Shown: positions 37,726-46,601 of the stretch, piece after piece | How the letters are laid out: each line of letters starts with the position of its first letter | How positions within the stretch are numbered: the first letter of the stretch is position 1 | From: Aurantiochytrium sp. KH105 | Lineage: Eukaryota > Sar > Bigyra > Thraustochytrida > Thraustochytriidae | Direction: 5' to 3' | Length of the DNA stretch: 64,000 bases | Assembly: GCA_003116975.1 (NCBI GenBank) | Contig: BGKB01000186.1 | Span: 1-64,000, forward strand | The notes under the pieces: generated by a model | The model's input: the letters and a program-made list of their open reading frames with translations, nothing else | Database searches by the model: none | Told to the model about the DNA's origin: nothing | Position numbers and translations under genes: made by a program

Positions 37726-38943
37726 TTAGTAAATGATGCCGTTGACCTTTTGCCAGCGCTTGAAGACGTTGCTGCAGGCCTCGGACGCAATGCCAGGCTC
37801 CACGTTAATGACCTCCTTCATGGTGTCCGGGTGCGAGAAGACCTCGCGGTAGTGGAGTAGGCCCTCTTCAAATCCATGGCGGGCTGCGGCGTGTTGGCTG
37901 AGACCATAGTAGAGGCTGTCGATACGGCTCCAGAGCACGGCTCCAAGAGACATGAGGCAGGGCTCCATGGTGGAGTACATTTGGCAGCCGTGGAGATCGT
38001 GGGTCTTGAGCTTGCGCGTGGCCTTGCGGATAGCAAGGACCTCGCTTGTGGCGGTGCAGTCGCGGCGCTTGAGCACCTGGTTGACAGCCACGGAGATGAC
38101 CTGGCCATCTTTGACGACGCACGAGGCGAAGACCTCGCGTTCCTTGTTCTCGCCGTTACGCACGGCCTCGCGAAGAGCATCCTCGAGAATGTCAAAATAC
38201 TTTGAAGCCTCCTTGTTGTCGACCCCATCGCGCGGGGAGTTTTCCTCGGCCGAGGCGGTTGACGAGTCCTCGGAAGGGGGCGGGGAGACGTCGTCGTCCG
38301 ATCCCTCGCGCGCGCGGATGCCGATAATGTCTTTGCCGAAGCGCTCGCCCGAGTCGTGGAAGCCGAGTTCCTTGTGGCCGACACGGCGGCGATAGGTCTT
38401 GTTGAGGTCGAGGTCAACGAGAAGCTTGCTGACGCGGTCCATCTCGACGCCAAAGTAGACGTTGAGCATGGAGGGCTGGACGTTGGGCATGGTCTGCCCG
38501 AGCTTGACGGCCCAGTGGCCCGACTGGGCGCTGATTTCGTCGTAAAAGACCTTGTCGTCGAAGCCGAACTCTGCGGCGGTGAAGCGGTCGACGCCGGTGT
38601 AGGTTTTCTTGAGGCGGCTCCACTGGATGGCGCCCAGGCACTGGGGGCAGGGCTCGCAGGTTGTGAAGAGTTCGCAGTCGCTAAGGTCGTGCGTGTCGAG
38701 CGCCTTGCAGGCGTCGCGGATGGCGTTCATTTCCGCGTGGCAGGTCGGGTCCCTGTCGCTGAGCACCGTGTTGTGCGCGCACGAGATGATCACGCCGTTG
38801 CGCACCACGCAGGCGCCGAAGGGTCCTCCGTGCTTGAGCGCCACGCCCGCCATGGCCGACGCCGCCGCCGCCTCCATGAAGCAGTCCCGCGCGAGCTCCT
38901 CCCGGTCCACCTCCTCCTGCTGCTGCGCCTCCTGCGACGTCAT
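37726..38943 (-). CDS. Guanine-deaminase-like protein with a second, inactive deaminase domain
   Basis: 405 residues from the ATG at 38943. Domain 1 (about 15-165) has the zinc motifs HAE (69-71) and PCxxC (98-102) of the cytidine-deaminase superfamily, and its CHAEMNAIRDACKALDTHDL and GVDRFTAAEFGFDD are most like bacterial-type guanine deaminase (GuaD), making xanthine and ammonia. Domain 2 (about 245-400) has the same fold order, KTHDLHGCQMYSTMEPC, but HAE is replaced by TSE (299-301) and the second zinc Cys of PCxxC by Ser (PCLMS, 328-332). So domain 2 cannot bind zinc as usual and should be inert, perhaps a dimerisation half as in ADAT3-type pseudo-subunits. A Ser/Asp/Pro linker joins them. 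The longer upstream frame is GC-repeat noise. Confidence 0.85.
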   Translation of the reverse strand: MTSQEAQQQEEVDREELARDCFMEAAAASAMAGVALKHGGPFGACVVRNGVIISCAHNTVLSDRDPTCHAEMNAIRDACKALDTHDLSDCELFTTCEPCPQCLGAIQWSRLKKTYTGVDRFTAAEFGFDDKVFYDEISAQSGHWAVKLGQTMPNVQPSMLNVYFGVEMDRVSKLLVDLDLNKTYRRRVGHKELGFHDSGERFGKDIIGIRAREGSDDDVSPPPSEDSSTASAEENSPRDGVDNKEASKYFDILEDALREAVRNGENKEREVFASCVVKDGQVISVAVNQVLKRRDCTATSEVLAIRKATRKLKTHDLHGCQMYSTMEPCLMSLGAVLWSRIDSLYYGLSQHAAARHGFEEGLLHYREVFSHPDTMKEVINVEPGIASEACSNVFKRWQKVNGIIY

Positions 38944-39248
38944 CCTGCCGCCTTCGCTGTCTTCGCCGCTGCTGCTGCTGCTGCTGCTGCTGCCTCCTCC
39001 TCGCTCGCGCTCTTCTCCTCCCGCTGCTGCTGCTGCTGCTGCCGCGCGCGTTGCCGTTCTGCCGCGCCAGCTCCGCGCGACTTGCTCGTGCGAGCGGCAC
39101 GAGCGGCGCCCCGAGGAAGGAGCGAGGCAGCGAGGGCGGAGGGGGCGCCCAGAGGGGACGGGCCGCACGCGTCCCCGCCGAGGCGCCTGCGGCTCTGCTC
39201 GCGCGAGGAGGGGAGGCTCAGACACCGCAGAGACGAGACACTCAGCTG

Positions 39249-39332
39249 CAGACAGACAGACAGACAGACAGACAGGCAGGCAGACAAACTGTCAGTGGCA
39301 GCACAGACAGACAGACAGACAGACAGACAGTC
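39249..39332. repeat. (GACA)n microsatellite
   Basis: Two runs of GACA/ACAG units separated by about 15 bp of unrelated sequence, reading (CTGT)n on the minus strand. It is about 300 bp upstream of the deaminase ATG. Confidence 0.9.
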
Positions 39333-40129
39333 GCTGGGAAACGCAGCAGCAGGCCGCGCCGCGACTGCGACCGGGGAGGACTCGGGCGGGGCAAGACGGG
39401 AGAGGCAGGGACTCGGAGCTTGGAGGCGCACAAGGAGAGGGAGGCTCTCTAGTTGTTGGGCGGGTTGGGTTGGAAGGCAGCGGCCTGGCGGGCGAGCTGG
39501 CTGGCTGGGCGAGCAGAAGGACGACGGGATGGACGAGTGATGGATGGGCAGTGGGATCGATGGATTGGTTGACTGATTGAAGTTGATCGATGGGAGACTG
39601 GGATTCAATGCACGGCACGGCACGGCACGGCATGCAGCAACAGCCAGGCTGGGCTTCTCCGGCCAGATGTGTGTGCGTGCGCGCCTCTCTCTGGCTTCTG
39701 CTGCGCCGGTCTTCGACCCCCTCTTTCTCCTCGCAGTTCAACCTCCGCCCCCCGATTCCTCGTTCCCCCGGAAAGAAAGATATGCCAGGAAGACGCGGAG
39801 GCCGGGTCTGTGCTGCTGCTGCAGCTGCTGCAGCTGCTGCTTGTGCTTGTTGCAGTCGCTCTGCTGCTGCGTCTTCATCATCCATCGCCCATCACGACGC
39901 GCTCGAAATGTTCCGCCCGTGCGATGCGCATCCTTGCCGTCGTCCCACCGTGAGTCGCTCTGTCGCATACGTGCGCGCGAAGGCCTTTCTTCACTGCCTT
40001 GTCAACGCTGAGCAGCTGGCTCCTCACCTCCGCTCTCCGCGCCGCGCCAGCACAGCTCGCTCACTCACCGCGCCGTGACGAGGCGGAGCTTCTTGGACCG
40101 CGGCGGCACACGCAGAACTTCGGCAGCTG

Positions 40130-40192
40130 ACTGCTGCAGAGGAGCAGAAGAGCAGAGCAGCTGGCAGAGCAGAGCACAGCAGAGCAGAGCAG
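40130..40192. repeat. Irregular GCAGA repeat
   Basis: Repeated GAGCAGA/GCAGAGC units in the upstream region of the dioxygenase gene. Confidence 0.8.
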
Positions 40193-40865
40193 GAGTCGCC
40201 GAGGAAGCATCATGAAGGGCGGGCGACGCTCGACCTCTTCCTTTGCTTCTTATTTCGCTTTATTTTCTCCTTTCCTTTCTCCCTTCCCTCTCCTTTTCCT
40301 TTGTTTCCTCTGCCCCGCGGCGACGGCCACTTTTTATTTACGGAATACTTGTGTCTGGGTGCCCGATTCCACACTTGCGGCCGCCGCCATAAACCACTTG
40401 CCGCCCACGCGCCCCACAGCGCGCACGGCTGCGGGGACGAACACGGGGAACGCGCGGCGAAGTTCCGCCCCTGGCCGCGCTGAACTCGTTCGCCCCCCGC
40501 GTGGCAGCGACGACTGCACAGGACCTGGTGTCAATGATTGTAAAAAAAATGCTGTCTGCCACTGGGTCCGGCGTGGGAGGGCCGGGGCTGCGCGGAGTGG
40601 AGACGGCCGGCAAGTGGGGGGCACAAGCGCGCAAGTGGAGAATGGGCGCGCGCAAGTGCGGAATGGCGGCGCAAGTCGGGAATACGGGCGACGCTCGGGC
40701 GCAAGCAGAAGCACCGGAAAAAGGAAAGAAATGCGTGCGAAGGAGCGTGCGAGCAGCAAGACAGACCACAATCTCCAGGGACGCTTCGGAGCAGCACAGA
40801 ACGAGCAAGCACTCAAGCAAGCAAGCAAGGAAGCAAGCAGGCAAGCAGACGCGCGCAGCGAAGCG

Positions 40866-41783
40866 ATGTCGACGCCAGCCAAGAGCAGCGCCGCGGGCGA
40901 CGATATGCCCGCGCCGGCCATGCGCTTCCCGACGCCCAAGGACGGCGTGCTCAAGAACCGCTACGCCGAGGTGCGCCTCGACGGACGCAGCGTGCTGGAG
41001 CTCAGCGACGAAGACTTTAAGAACAAGGTCGCGGACACGCTCTGGAAACACGGCATCATCTGCGTCAAGGGACAGGACCTGACCCCCGGCGAGCTCAAGC
41101 AGCTCACGGAGCGCCTCGGCGAGGCCATTCTCCTCCCCGCCTGCTTCGCCTTCGACAATCGCGACCCGGACCACCACGAGATCGTTCGCGTTGGTAACAT
41201 CAAGAACGACGGATCGGTCGTACCCAAAGTCACCGCTGCCGAGTACTGGCATCATGATGGCAACTTTTGGGGCATGCCTGGCTACCGCCTCGTCAACCTT
41301 CTCCACGCCAAGGTCATCCCGCCCGTCGGTGGCAACACAGGCTTCATGGACACGACCATGGCTTTGCATTCCGACATGTTTTCGGCAGAGGAAAAGGAGC
41401 GCCTGCGTGACTCGACCTGCCTCGTCTCGTGCAAGTGGATTTCGGACTTTAAGAACGCCAAGCCCGAGGACATCCTGCCCGATGTGACCCTTCCTTGCGT
41501 TTCCCCCCACCCCATCACTGGCCAGGAGACCCTCTATGTGCCCTTCACCCCCAAGGGTCTCTATGATCAAAAGCGCAAGGAGCACTGGAAGCCCAACGAT
41601 GAGCTCTGGGCCGACATGTGCGAGAACGGATACACGTACGAGCACCGTTGGGAAGCTGGTGACATTCTCATGTGGGACAACCTGCAGGTGTGCCATCGCT
41701 CCATGGGTGGCTATGGTGACAACCCTCGCCTTCTCTTCCGCGCGCAAGCACGCTACGCGCAGCCGTCCAAGGGCAAGATGTAA
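40866..41783 (+). CDS. TauD/TfdA-family Fe(II)/2-oxoglutarate dioxygenase
   Basis: 305 residues from the ATG at 40866. The metal site is WHHDGN (H129-x-D131) and the distal His277 (VCHRSM); Arg near 292 (LLFRAQAR) is placed to bind 2-oxoglutarate. The intervening region PPVGGNTGFMDTTMAL is typical of TauD/TfdA enzymes. Length fits the family (280-320). Substrate cannot be read from sequence: taurine-type, carnitine-type or xanthine (XanA-type) dioxygenases all use this fold. Its nearness to purine-catabolic genes makes xanthine worth testing. Soluble; no targeting signal visible. Confidence 0.85.
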   Translation: MSTPAKSSAAGDDMPAPAMRFPTPKDGVLKNRYAEVRLDGRSVLELSDEDFKNKVADTLWKHGIICVKGQDLTPGELKQLTERLGEAILLPACFAFDNRDPDHHEIVRVGNIKNDGSVVPKVTAAEYWHHDGNFWGMPGYRLVNLLHAKVIPPVGGNTGFMDTTMALHSDMFSAEEKERLRDSTCLVSCKWISDFKNAKPEDILPDVTLPCVSPHPITGQETLYVPFTPKGLYDQKRKEHWKPNDELWADMCENGYTYEHRWEAGDILMWDNLQVCHRSMGGYGDNPRLLFRAQARYAQPSKGKM

Positions 41784-42606
41784 GTATGCTTGCGTTTGGA
41801 CCGCAAGGAGGATGAGTTGAAAAGCGTGCGCGCGTGCAAGTATGCATACCCTTTTCGCAAGCTCGTTCTGCCCTTGCGCATGCGGCCTGTCCCGACAACT
41901 CCCCGGAAAAGAACGAGTTGTTTCCCCCTCAATGGACGAAACGATGCGAGTTTGACCTCGATACCGACCATGAGCGCGAGATCTCCTCCTCTTCTTCTTC
42001 TTCTTCATCCACCAGCATTCTTTGATTGATGCCAACCAACAGGCCTCGTGCGTGTCTGTAGTACTATATTCTTCGAGCGGTTTCTACACGAAAGCGGCTC
42101 GTCTTTGTGGCGACGACCGCGACTTTGAGAGATCGACCAGGGCGGCGACTCTTGGCAGAAACAACCCGCGATTCCATCAATTCTCCATAAAGTCTATCCT
42201 TCCGGAATCATCTACCAAACAAACTCTCTATTGGCACCAACAAGTGTGGCCAAGAAGGAGACCATAAGATGATTGCCAGTGTATAAGACCAGAATCGATC
42301 AGGGCGGCTGCCGAGGGCGTAACACCCCAGCCGAATAAGGAGAACCCTGCCTTGCACATGTATACACGCATGCGCAAATGCGCAGGTTTTTCCAATTTTC
42401 ATGATGTTATTTTCTTTTCTTTTGTGCTTACTACTTTTTTTGGACTGCGTCTGCTTGAAAGACTTCTAACACCTTTTGCTTTTCTCTTACGAGACTCTCG
42501 ACGCGCAAGTTTTTCGTGTAGTTCCCGTTGCGAAACAAAGAATCGCAAGAGCGCTTGATAAGTGCTTGCCTCAGCCTCGTTGCTTGCACGCCACAACAAC
42601 GATGGC
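41784..42606. other. Convergent 3' flanks
   Basis: 820 bp between the dioxygenase and the phospholipase-B-like gene, which end toward each other. Only short unsupported frames; T-rich near 42400-42450. Confidence 0.4.
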
Positions 42607-44325
42607 TCAAATCTCTGCAATGTCGACTCGCTCACTCGCATCCGCCGTCTCAGGCATACTCGGGTCGGTGGGCATAAAGTCAAAATCGTACACGGGGGGA
42701 AGGCCCTCGTGACGCATCTCCGGGAATTGCGACCACTTGAACGCAGGAAGCGAATCACCGTGAAGACCTCGCGTCATGCCATTGATAATCTGCGCACGGC
42801 GCTCCGCCATGCCGTAGCGCACGCTCGTCACCTTGGTGTCGTAGCAGCCATCCGGCAAAGGTTTGTCCTTGATCAAATCGCCTCGACTGCAAATGGCATA
42901 CATGGGATTCGGCGTGCCGTCGTCGAGAGAGAAAGGGTCGCGCAAATAGTCGTTGCTGCGCAGAATCGCCTTGAGCGAGTCCAGGTCTTCAACGGTGTTG
43001 TGATCGCGCCGGAAAATCTTGGCGCGAGCAGTCAGCTCGTAAGTGAAGTAATTTCCCTGCTTTGCTGCCACCGATGGGTAACCACTCCCCTCATAAATCT
43101 CGGGGTAAAACGGAACGTTGAAGCTCGGCCAATAACCGCGCCGCAGCGTCTCCGTCTGATCGCGGCCAATCACCAATCCAGGCATTTCCTCAATTACCCA
43201 CAACGTGCCGTCCTGGAGAGGCTTGCCCGCCTCGAACCTGCTGTGATCGACAATCATGTATTGGTTCGCATACGTTCCGCTCGCGTTGCGACGGAAGGTC
43301 TCAAACCACTCTTCTCCCGATCGCGCAATGGCGCTTGCCGCGCGCACGCGCTGCCACGCAAACAATGACTGCGGCTGCAAAAGATCGTACACGGAACTGT
43401 TCAAGATCGAGTTTGTTGTCTGCGTCCAAGCAATGCCGCTCGACAACATGTAAAAATCGTCGAGTGACTCCAAGAAACCGGGATACGACGAAAACGAAAT
43501 GCCCTTTGCCGCGGTGCTCTCGTCGTTAAAGTCAAAGTAGTAGTGCTTGAAAATGCGGTTCGTGTTGGCAAACACGTACCACGAACTGTGGCCCATGAGC
43601 AAGTCGCTGTAGTCGGCAGTCACCTTGACAAGTGCCGAGCAGTGGCCCGAACGCGCGTGCAAAAGCTCGGCAGCTTCCCGGTCCATCTTCTCGAGGTCCG
43701 CAAACTCTGATCTGTTCATGGCTTGCTTCAGGTCGATCAGATCGCCCACCCCGTTCAGCATGGCAAACTGCCAGTTTTCGAGGCTTGGGACATCTTGCGG
43801 AGCACGCTTCGCGTATCCGTCAACAAGGCCATCGTATTGAGCCATCACATAACCAACGTGACGAAACAGATCATCGTCAGCTGCGTGCTCTTTGATTGAT
43901 GCGCGCGTCCACGCGTCCTGCTTCTCCATAAAATCGCGGACCTTGGGTGGTAGGGTGTCTGCCTTGAAAATGGCCTGCACCACGTCGCGTGCAGTCGTGA
44001 AGATATGCGGCGCAGTCAGGTAGCCCTCGAGCATGCCTGCGGCATACGCTTGGTCGTCATCCGCAAAAGATGCGTTCGTGTGGACCTTGAAAACACCCCA
44101 TCCCGTCTTGTTGAGCCCGTCTTCGAAGCTTGCCCAGGCAACACCATCGTCGTCTAGGGACCCTGTCTCCTCAACGACGAACGAGGCTCGCGCTTCGTTC
44201 GCGCCTCCGCTTCGGACAACGGCAAACCGGGGCGGAGGTGCGGCAGAAGTTGCCTCGACGCCCAAGGACCCTGATGTAGCCACCGCCAGGATGGCCGCCA
44301 CGCACGCTACGACTCGGGACGCCAT
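42607..44325 (-). CDS. Phospholipase B-like (Ntn-hydrolase fold), lysosomal type
   Basis: 572 residues. Signal peptide about 1-24 (MASRVVACVAAILAVATSGS). The central motif SGHCSALVKVTADYSDLLMGHSSW (C229 is the nucleophile exposed by self-cleavage in the family) and downstream YQ/N-rich segments such as RFEAGKPLQDGTLWVIEEMPG match the PLBD/lama family. Several NxS/T sites suit a glycosylated lumenal protein. Family members sit in lysosomes or are secreted; amide or lipid hydrolysis is known for some and debated for others. Full length, no truncation. Confidence 0.93.
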   Translation of the reverse strand: MASRVVACVAAILAVATSGSLGVEATSAAPPPRFAVVRSGGANEARASFVVEETGSLDDDGVAWASFEDGLNKTGWGVFKVHTNASFADDDQAYAAGMLEGYLTAPHIFTTARDVVQAIFKADTLPPKVRDFMEKQDAWTRASIKEHAADDDLFRHVGYVMAQYDGLVDGYAKRAPQDVPSLENWQFAMLNGVGDLIDLKQAMNRSEFADLEKMDREAAELLHARSGHCSALVKVTADYSDLLMGHSSWYVFANTNRIFKHYYFDFNDESTAAKGISFSSYPGFLESLDDFYMLSSGIAWTQTTNSILNSSVYDLLQPQSLFAWQRVRAASAIARSGEEWFETFRRNASGTYANQYMIVDHSRFEAGKPLQDGTLWVIEEMPGLVIGRDQTETLRRGYWPSFNVPFYPEIYEGSGYPSVAAKQGNYFTYELTARAKIFRRDHNTVEDLDSLKAILRSNDYLRDPFSLDDGTPNPMYAICSRGDLIKDKPLPDGCYDTKVTSVRYGMAERRAQIINGMTRGLHGDSLPAFKWSQFPEMRHEGLPPVYDFDFMPTDPSMPETADASERVDIAEI

Positions 44326-45839
44326 CCGTCTTTACTTTGGCCGTGCCTCGAGTCACCTCACGCGACTTCACGTCGCTACCCTTCGTCGAGAGATCGCTTG
44401 CCTCTTCTCGTGAGGCTTGCTGTAGTCGCGCGGCAGACCCGTGCAAGATTATCTTTTGCTTTGGCCGTTCAACTCTCCAAGTCTGTCCCCTACATGTCAT
44501 AAGTAAGGATGGGTGTTGTGTTTTGGGTTGGCACATGACATGACGAAAAGTCCGTGGCGCAGACGACCAAGAGACGGGAGGAGCCCAGCTTTGGTGGGTT
44601 GCGATACGAAGCGACGCGTGCGGCGATTGTGCGCTCTTCGGTGGGCCTATTGGACTTCGCGAGCGCAAAAGGTTTCACGTCAATCTGAAGAAATGAGAAG
44701 CGATTTATTCAAAAAGTGTAGTAGAATTTGGGGCTTACTTGCAAAAGCTGTGACCGGCGTCTCGGCGACGTCCCCCGCCCCATGTTCTCCTTCACTGTTT
44801 AGGTATAGGGGACTTGTGAGTTGTACCAAACTAAGTAACTTCAAGGGTGTCGTTGATTGACGGAGAGACACGTTCGATCGCAGTCTGATGCGTTTTGGAA
44901 CGTCGCAATCGTTTCAAAAACGATGAAAGCGCTAGCTACGTCACTACGTCGGCCCACCAAAACCAGCAGCAAACGTTTTGTGCTAGCCGAGTCGTGGCAG
45001 GCCTGCGACTCATATTGCTTTAGCTTCCAGGAGCTGAAAAGCCAGTCAATCTCGGCCTAACGGCTCCATTTCAGTCGATATATACAGCTGGCGAGTCAAG
45101 CCAAACCGAATGGCAAAGAAGAGGAAATTAAGAAGAAAAGAAGAAGGAGCGCATTAGGAGCCTGGCATGAGTAAGAATCTGGCTCTATTGGGTGGTCATT
45201 TTCTTTCTCGCACTTTTTCCCCAATGAGGACCGTTCTTTTCTTTTTTTCCTTCTTTTTTGAGTATCATGCGTTGCTAAAAATGAGCGACGACGTCCTACA
45301 AGCACCGCCAGGCACGACTACGATCCCTCATGCCCTTGACTCAATGTCAAAGCTCTCTTGCTGAAAGTACGCTGTCTGTCGTTGACTGTGAAACCTTTCC
45401 AGCCGCCAGCATATTTACAATTTAGAAAAAAAAGTCCGAGAGTCGAACGGAGCAAGCGCTAATTTTTCTTTTCCTTCCATAATCGTCCAGGGGCGAGCCA
45501 CGCATGCCGTTTTCGAGGGCCAACCGTTCTGAGCCAAGAGAGTTTCTAATGAAAAATTGCCGTTTTACATTTATTGTGCATTGCAATGCGTGCATTGCAG
45601 TGACTGACAGTGCATCATATAGCAGTGTATTGTATTGCAGTGCATTGCACTGCACTGCACTGCACTGCTCTGCGCTGTTATCAAAAGAGCGAGCCACTCG
45701 CAAGCAAATCTAGATTCGGTTGCAAACGTACTGAGCTTCGCCCGCCTGGTCTCGCTCGCGACTTCCCTCGAATTACGCTTCGAGGCAGCGCTTCATTGCT
45801 TGCCGGCACTCGTTGCGGCCCGTCGCAAGCCTCGAGAAC
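44326..45839. promoter_or_regulatory. Long divergent intergenic region with a TGCA-type repeat
   Basis: 1.5 kb between two genes transcribed away from each other. There is a TGCATTGCAG-like repeat patch at 45575-45672, pyrimidine tracts around 45230-45260, and a TATATA at about 45078. No gene I would support; a 65-residue frame starting 45167 lacks any recognisable feature. Confidence 0.45.
45575..45672. repeat. TGCATTGCA/CACTG simple repeat
   Basis: Repeated tgcattgca units shading into cactg pentamers (cactgcactgcactgcactgc). The repeat lies about 170-265 bp upstream of the small secreted-protein gene. Confidence 0.8.
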
Positions 45840-46373
45840 ATGAAACCAAAATTTTTCTTCGCAGTGGCCCTCGTCCTGGTGTCACTTGTAGCGTCCGGAA
45901 AGGCAGACACGATGACCATTATGCCAGCAGATGAGGAAAGTACAGACACCTGGGAATGCATTCCTCAGCACCTTGCCTCTCTCTCCGAAGCAGCCTGCAC
46001 GGAATCAGGCCATATGCTCTGCGTTGCAAATCAGAACTTCGTCACAGAGCGGCTCACAAAGGTTGGGCGCAGATTATATAATACCGTATCCGCAAAGAAA
46101 AGAAATAGGATCACGACGCGTACAAAGCGATGGGTTCGACGCATCATCAAGAACCGAATCAGCTCCTCATCAGTCTCATGCCGAAGCCTCGACGCCTGCA
46201 TGGAGGGATCATTCTCTCTCATCGAGGCAAGCATTTACGCTGGCCTCTATGACACCAACGAGTGCTGGCGATACCCCGAAGTTGTCGGAGGAGACTTTGT
46301 TTGCAACAGGCTCAACTTGGGCCCCCCGAAAGCCTCTGCGACGTGCACCAAATGGTTCCGCGACGACATGTAA
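45840..46373 (+). CDS. Small secreted Cys-containing protein, unknown function
   Basis: 177 residues from the ATG at 45840 (an upstream in-frame start adds 9 residues before a plausible signal peptide, so I prefer this one). The signal peptide is FFFAVALVLVSLVASG. The mature protein has eight cysteines spaced as possible disulfides (WEC, AAC, HMLC, VSC, DAC, ECW, FVC, TC) and a central very basic stretch (KKRNRITTRTKRWVRRIIKNR). Not recognised. Possibly extracellular or vacuolar. Confidence 0.65.
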   Translation: MKPKFFFAVALVLVSLVASGKADTMTIMPADEESTDTWECIPQHLASLSEAACTESGHMLCVANQNFVTERLTKVGRRLYNTVSAKKRNRITTRTKRWVRRIIKNRISSSSVSCRSLDACMEGSFSLIEASIYAGLYDTNECWRYPEVVGGDFVCNRLNLGPPKASATCTKWFRDDM

Positions 46374-46601
46374 ACATGATGAAAAATCAGCAATACACTA
46401 TTTCGAAAGAAAAAAAGGAAACAAGAATATTTTTTGCATGATCCGAAAAGTGTTCAAACGAGCTGGCAGTGGACGTAACTTGTTTCATTCAACGCATTGC
46501 TCGCGTCAAATTGGACAAGCGTGTGGTAGCGAAAACAGGGGAAAGGGAATTGTAGAAGAATGTAAAAGAAACAAACCCATCTGACAATCTTTTGATTAAA
46601 A

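Larger units (their letters stand above)
38944..40865. promoter_or_regulatory. Divergent GC-rich region with microsatellites
   Basis: 1.9 kb between the deaminase gene and the rightward dioxygenase gene. It contains CTG-type tracts (38968-38993 and 39018-39045), a (GACA)n array (39249-39332), CTG/CAG runs (39820-39860) and an irregular GAGCA repeat (40130-40192). The dioxygenase frame stays open upstream of its ATG to 40212 through this GC-rich sequence, but shows no family similarity. A small ATG-initiated exon with a GTGAGT donor at 39951 is possible but unproven. Confidence 0.5.

Noticed and set aside
38356-39580. Long plus-strand frames opposite the deaminase gene and its upstream repeats
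   Set aside because: They follow CTG/GACA repeats and the antisense of a well-supported domain; no family signal.
40212-40865. Upstream extension of the dioxygenase to a 523-residue protein
   Set aside because: No TauD similarity before 40866 and very low-complexity composition; more likely 5' leader.
40338-42035. 565-residue minus-strand frame over the dioxygenase
   Set aside because: Antisense shadow of a convincing TauD-type gene; overlaps its entire coding region.
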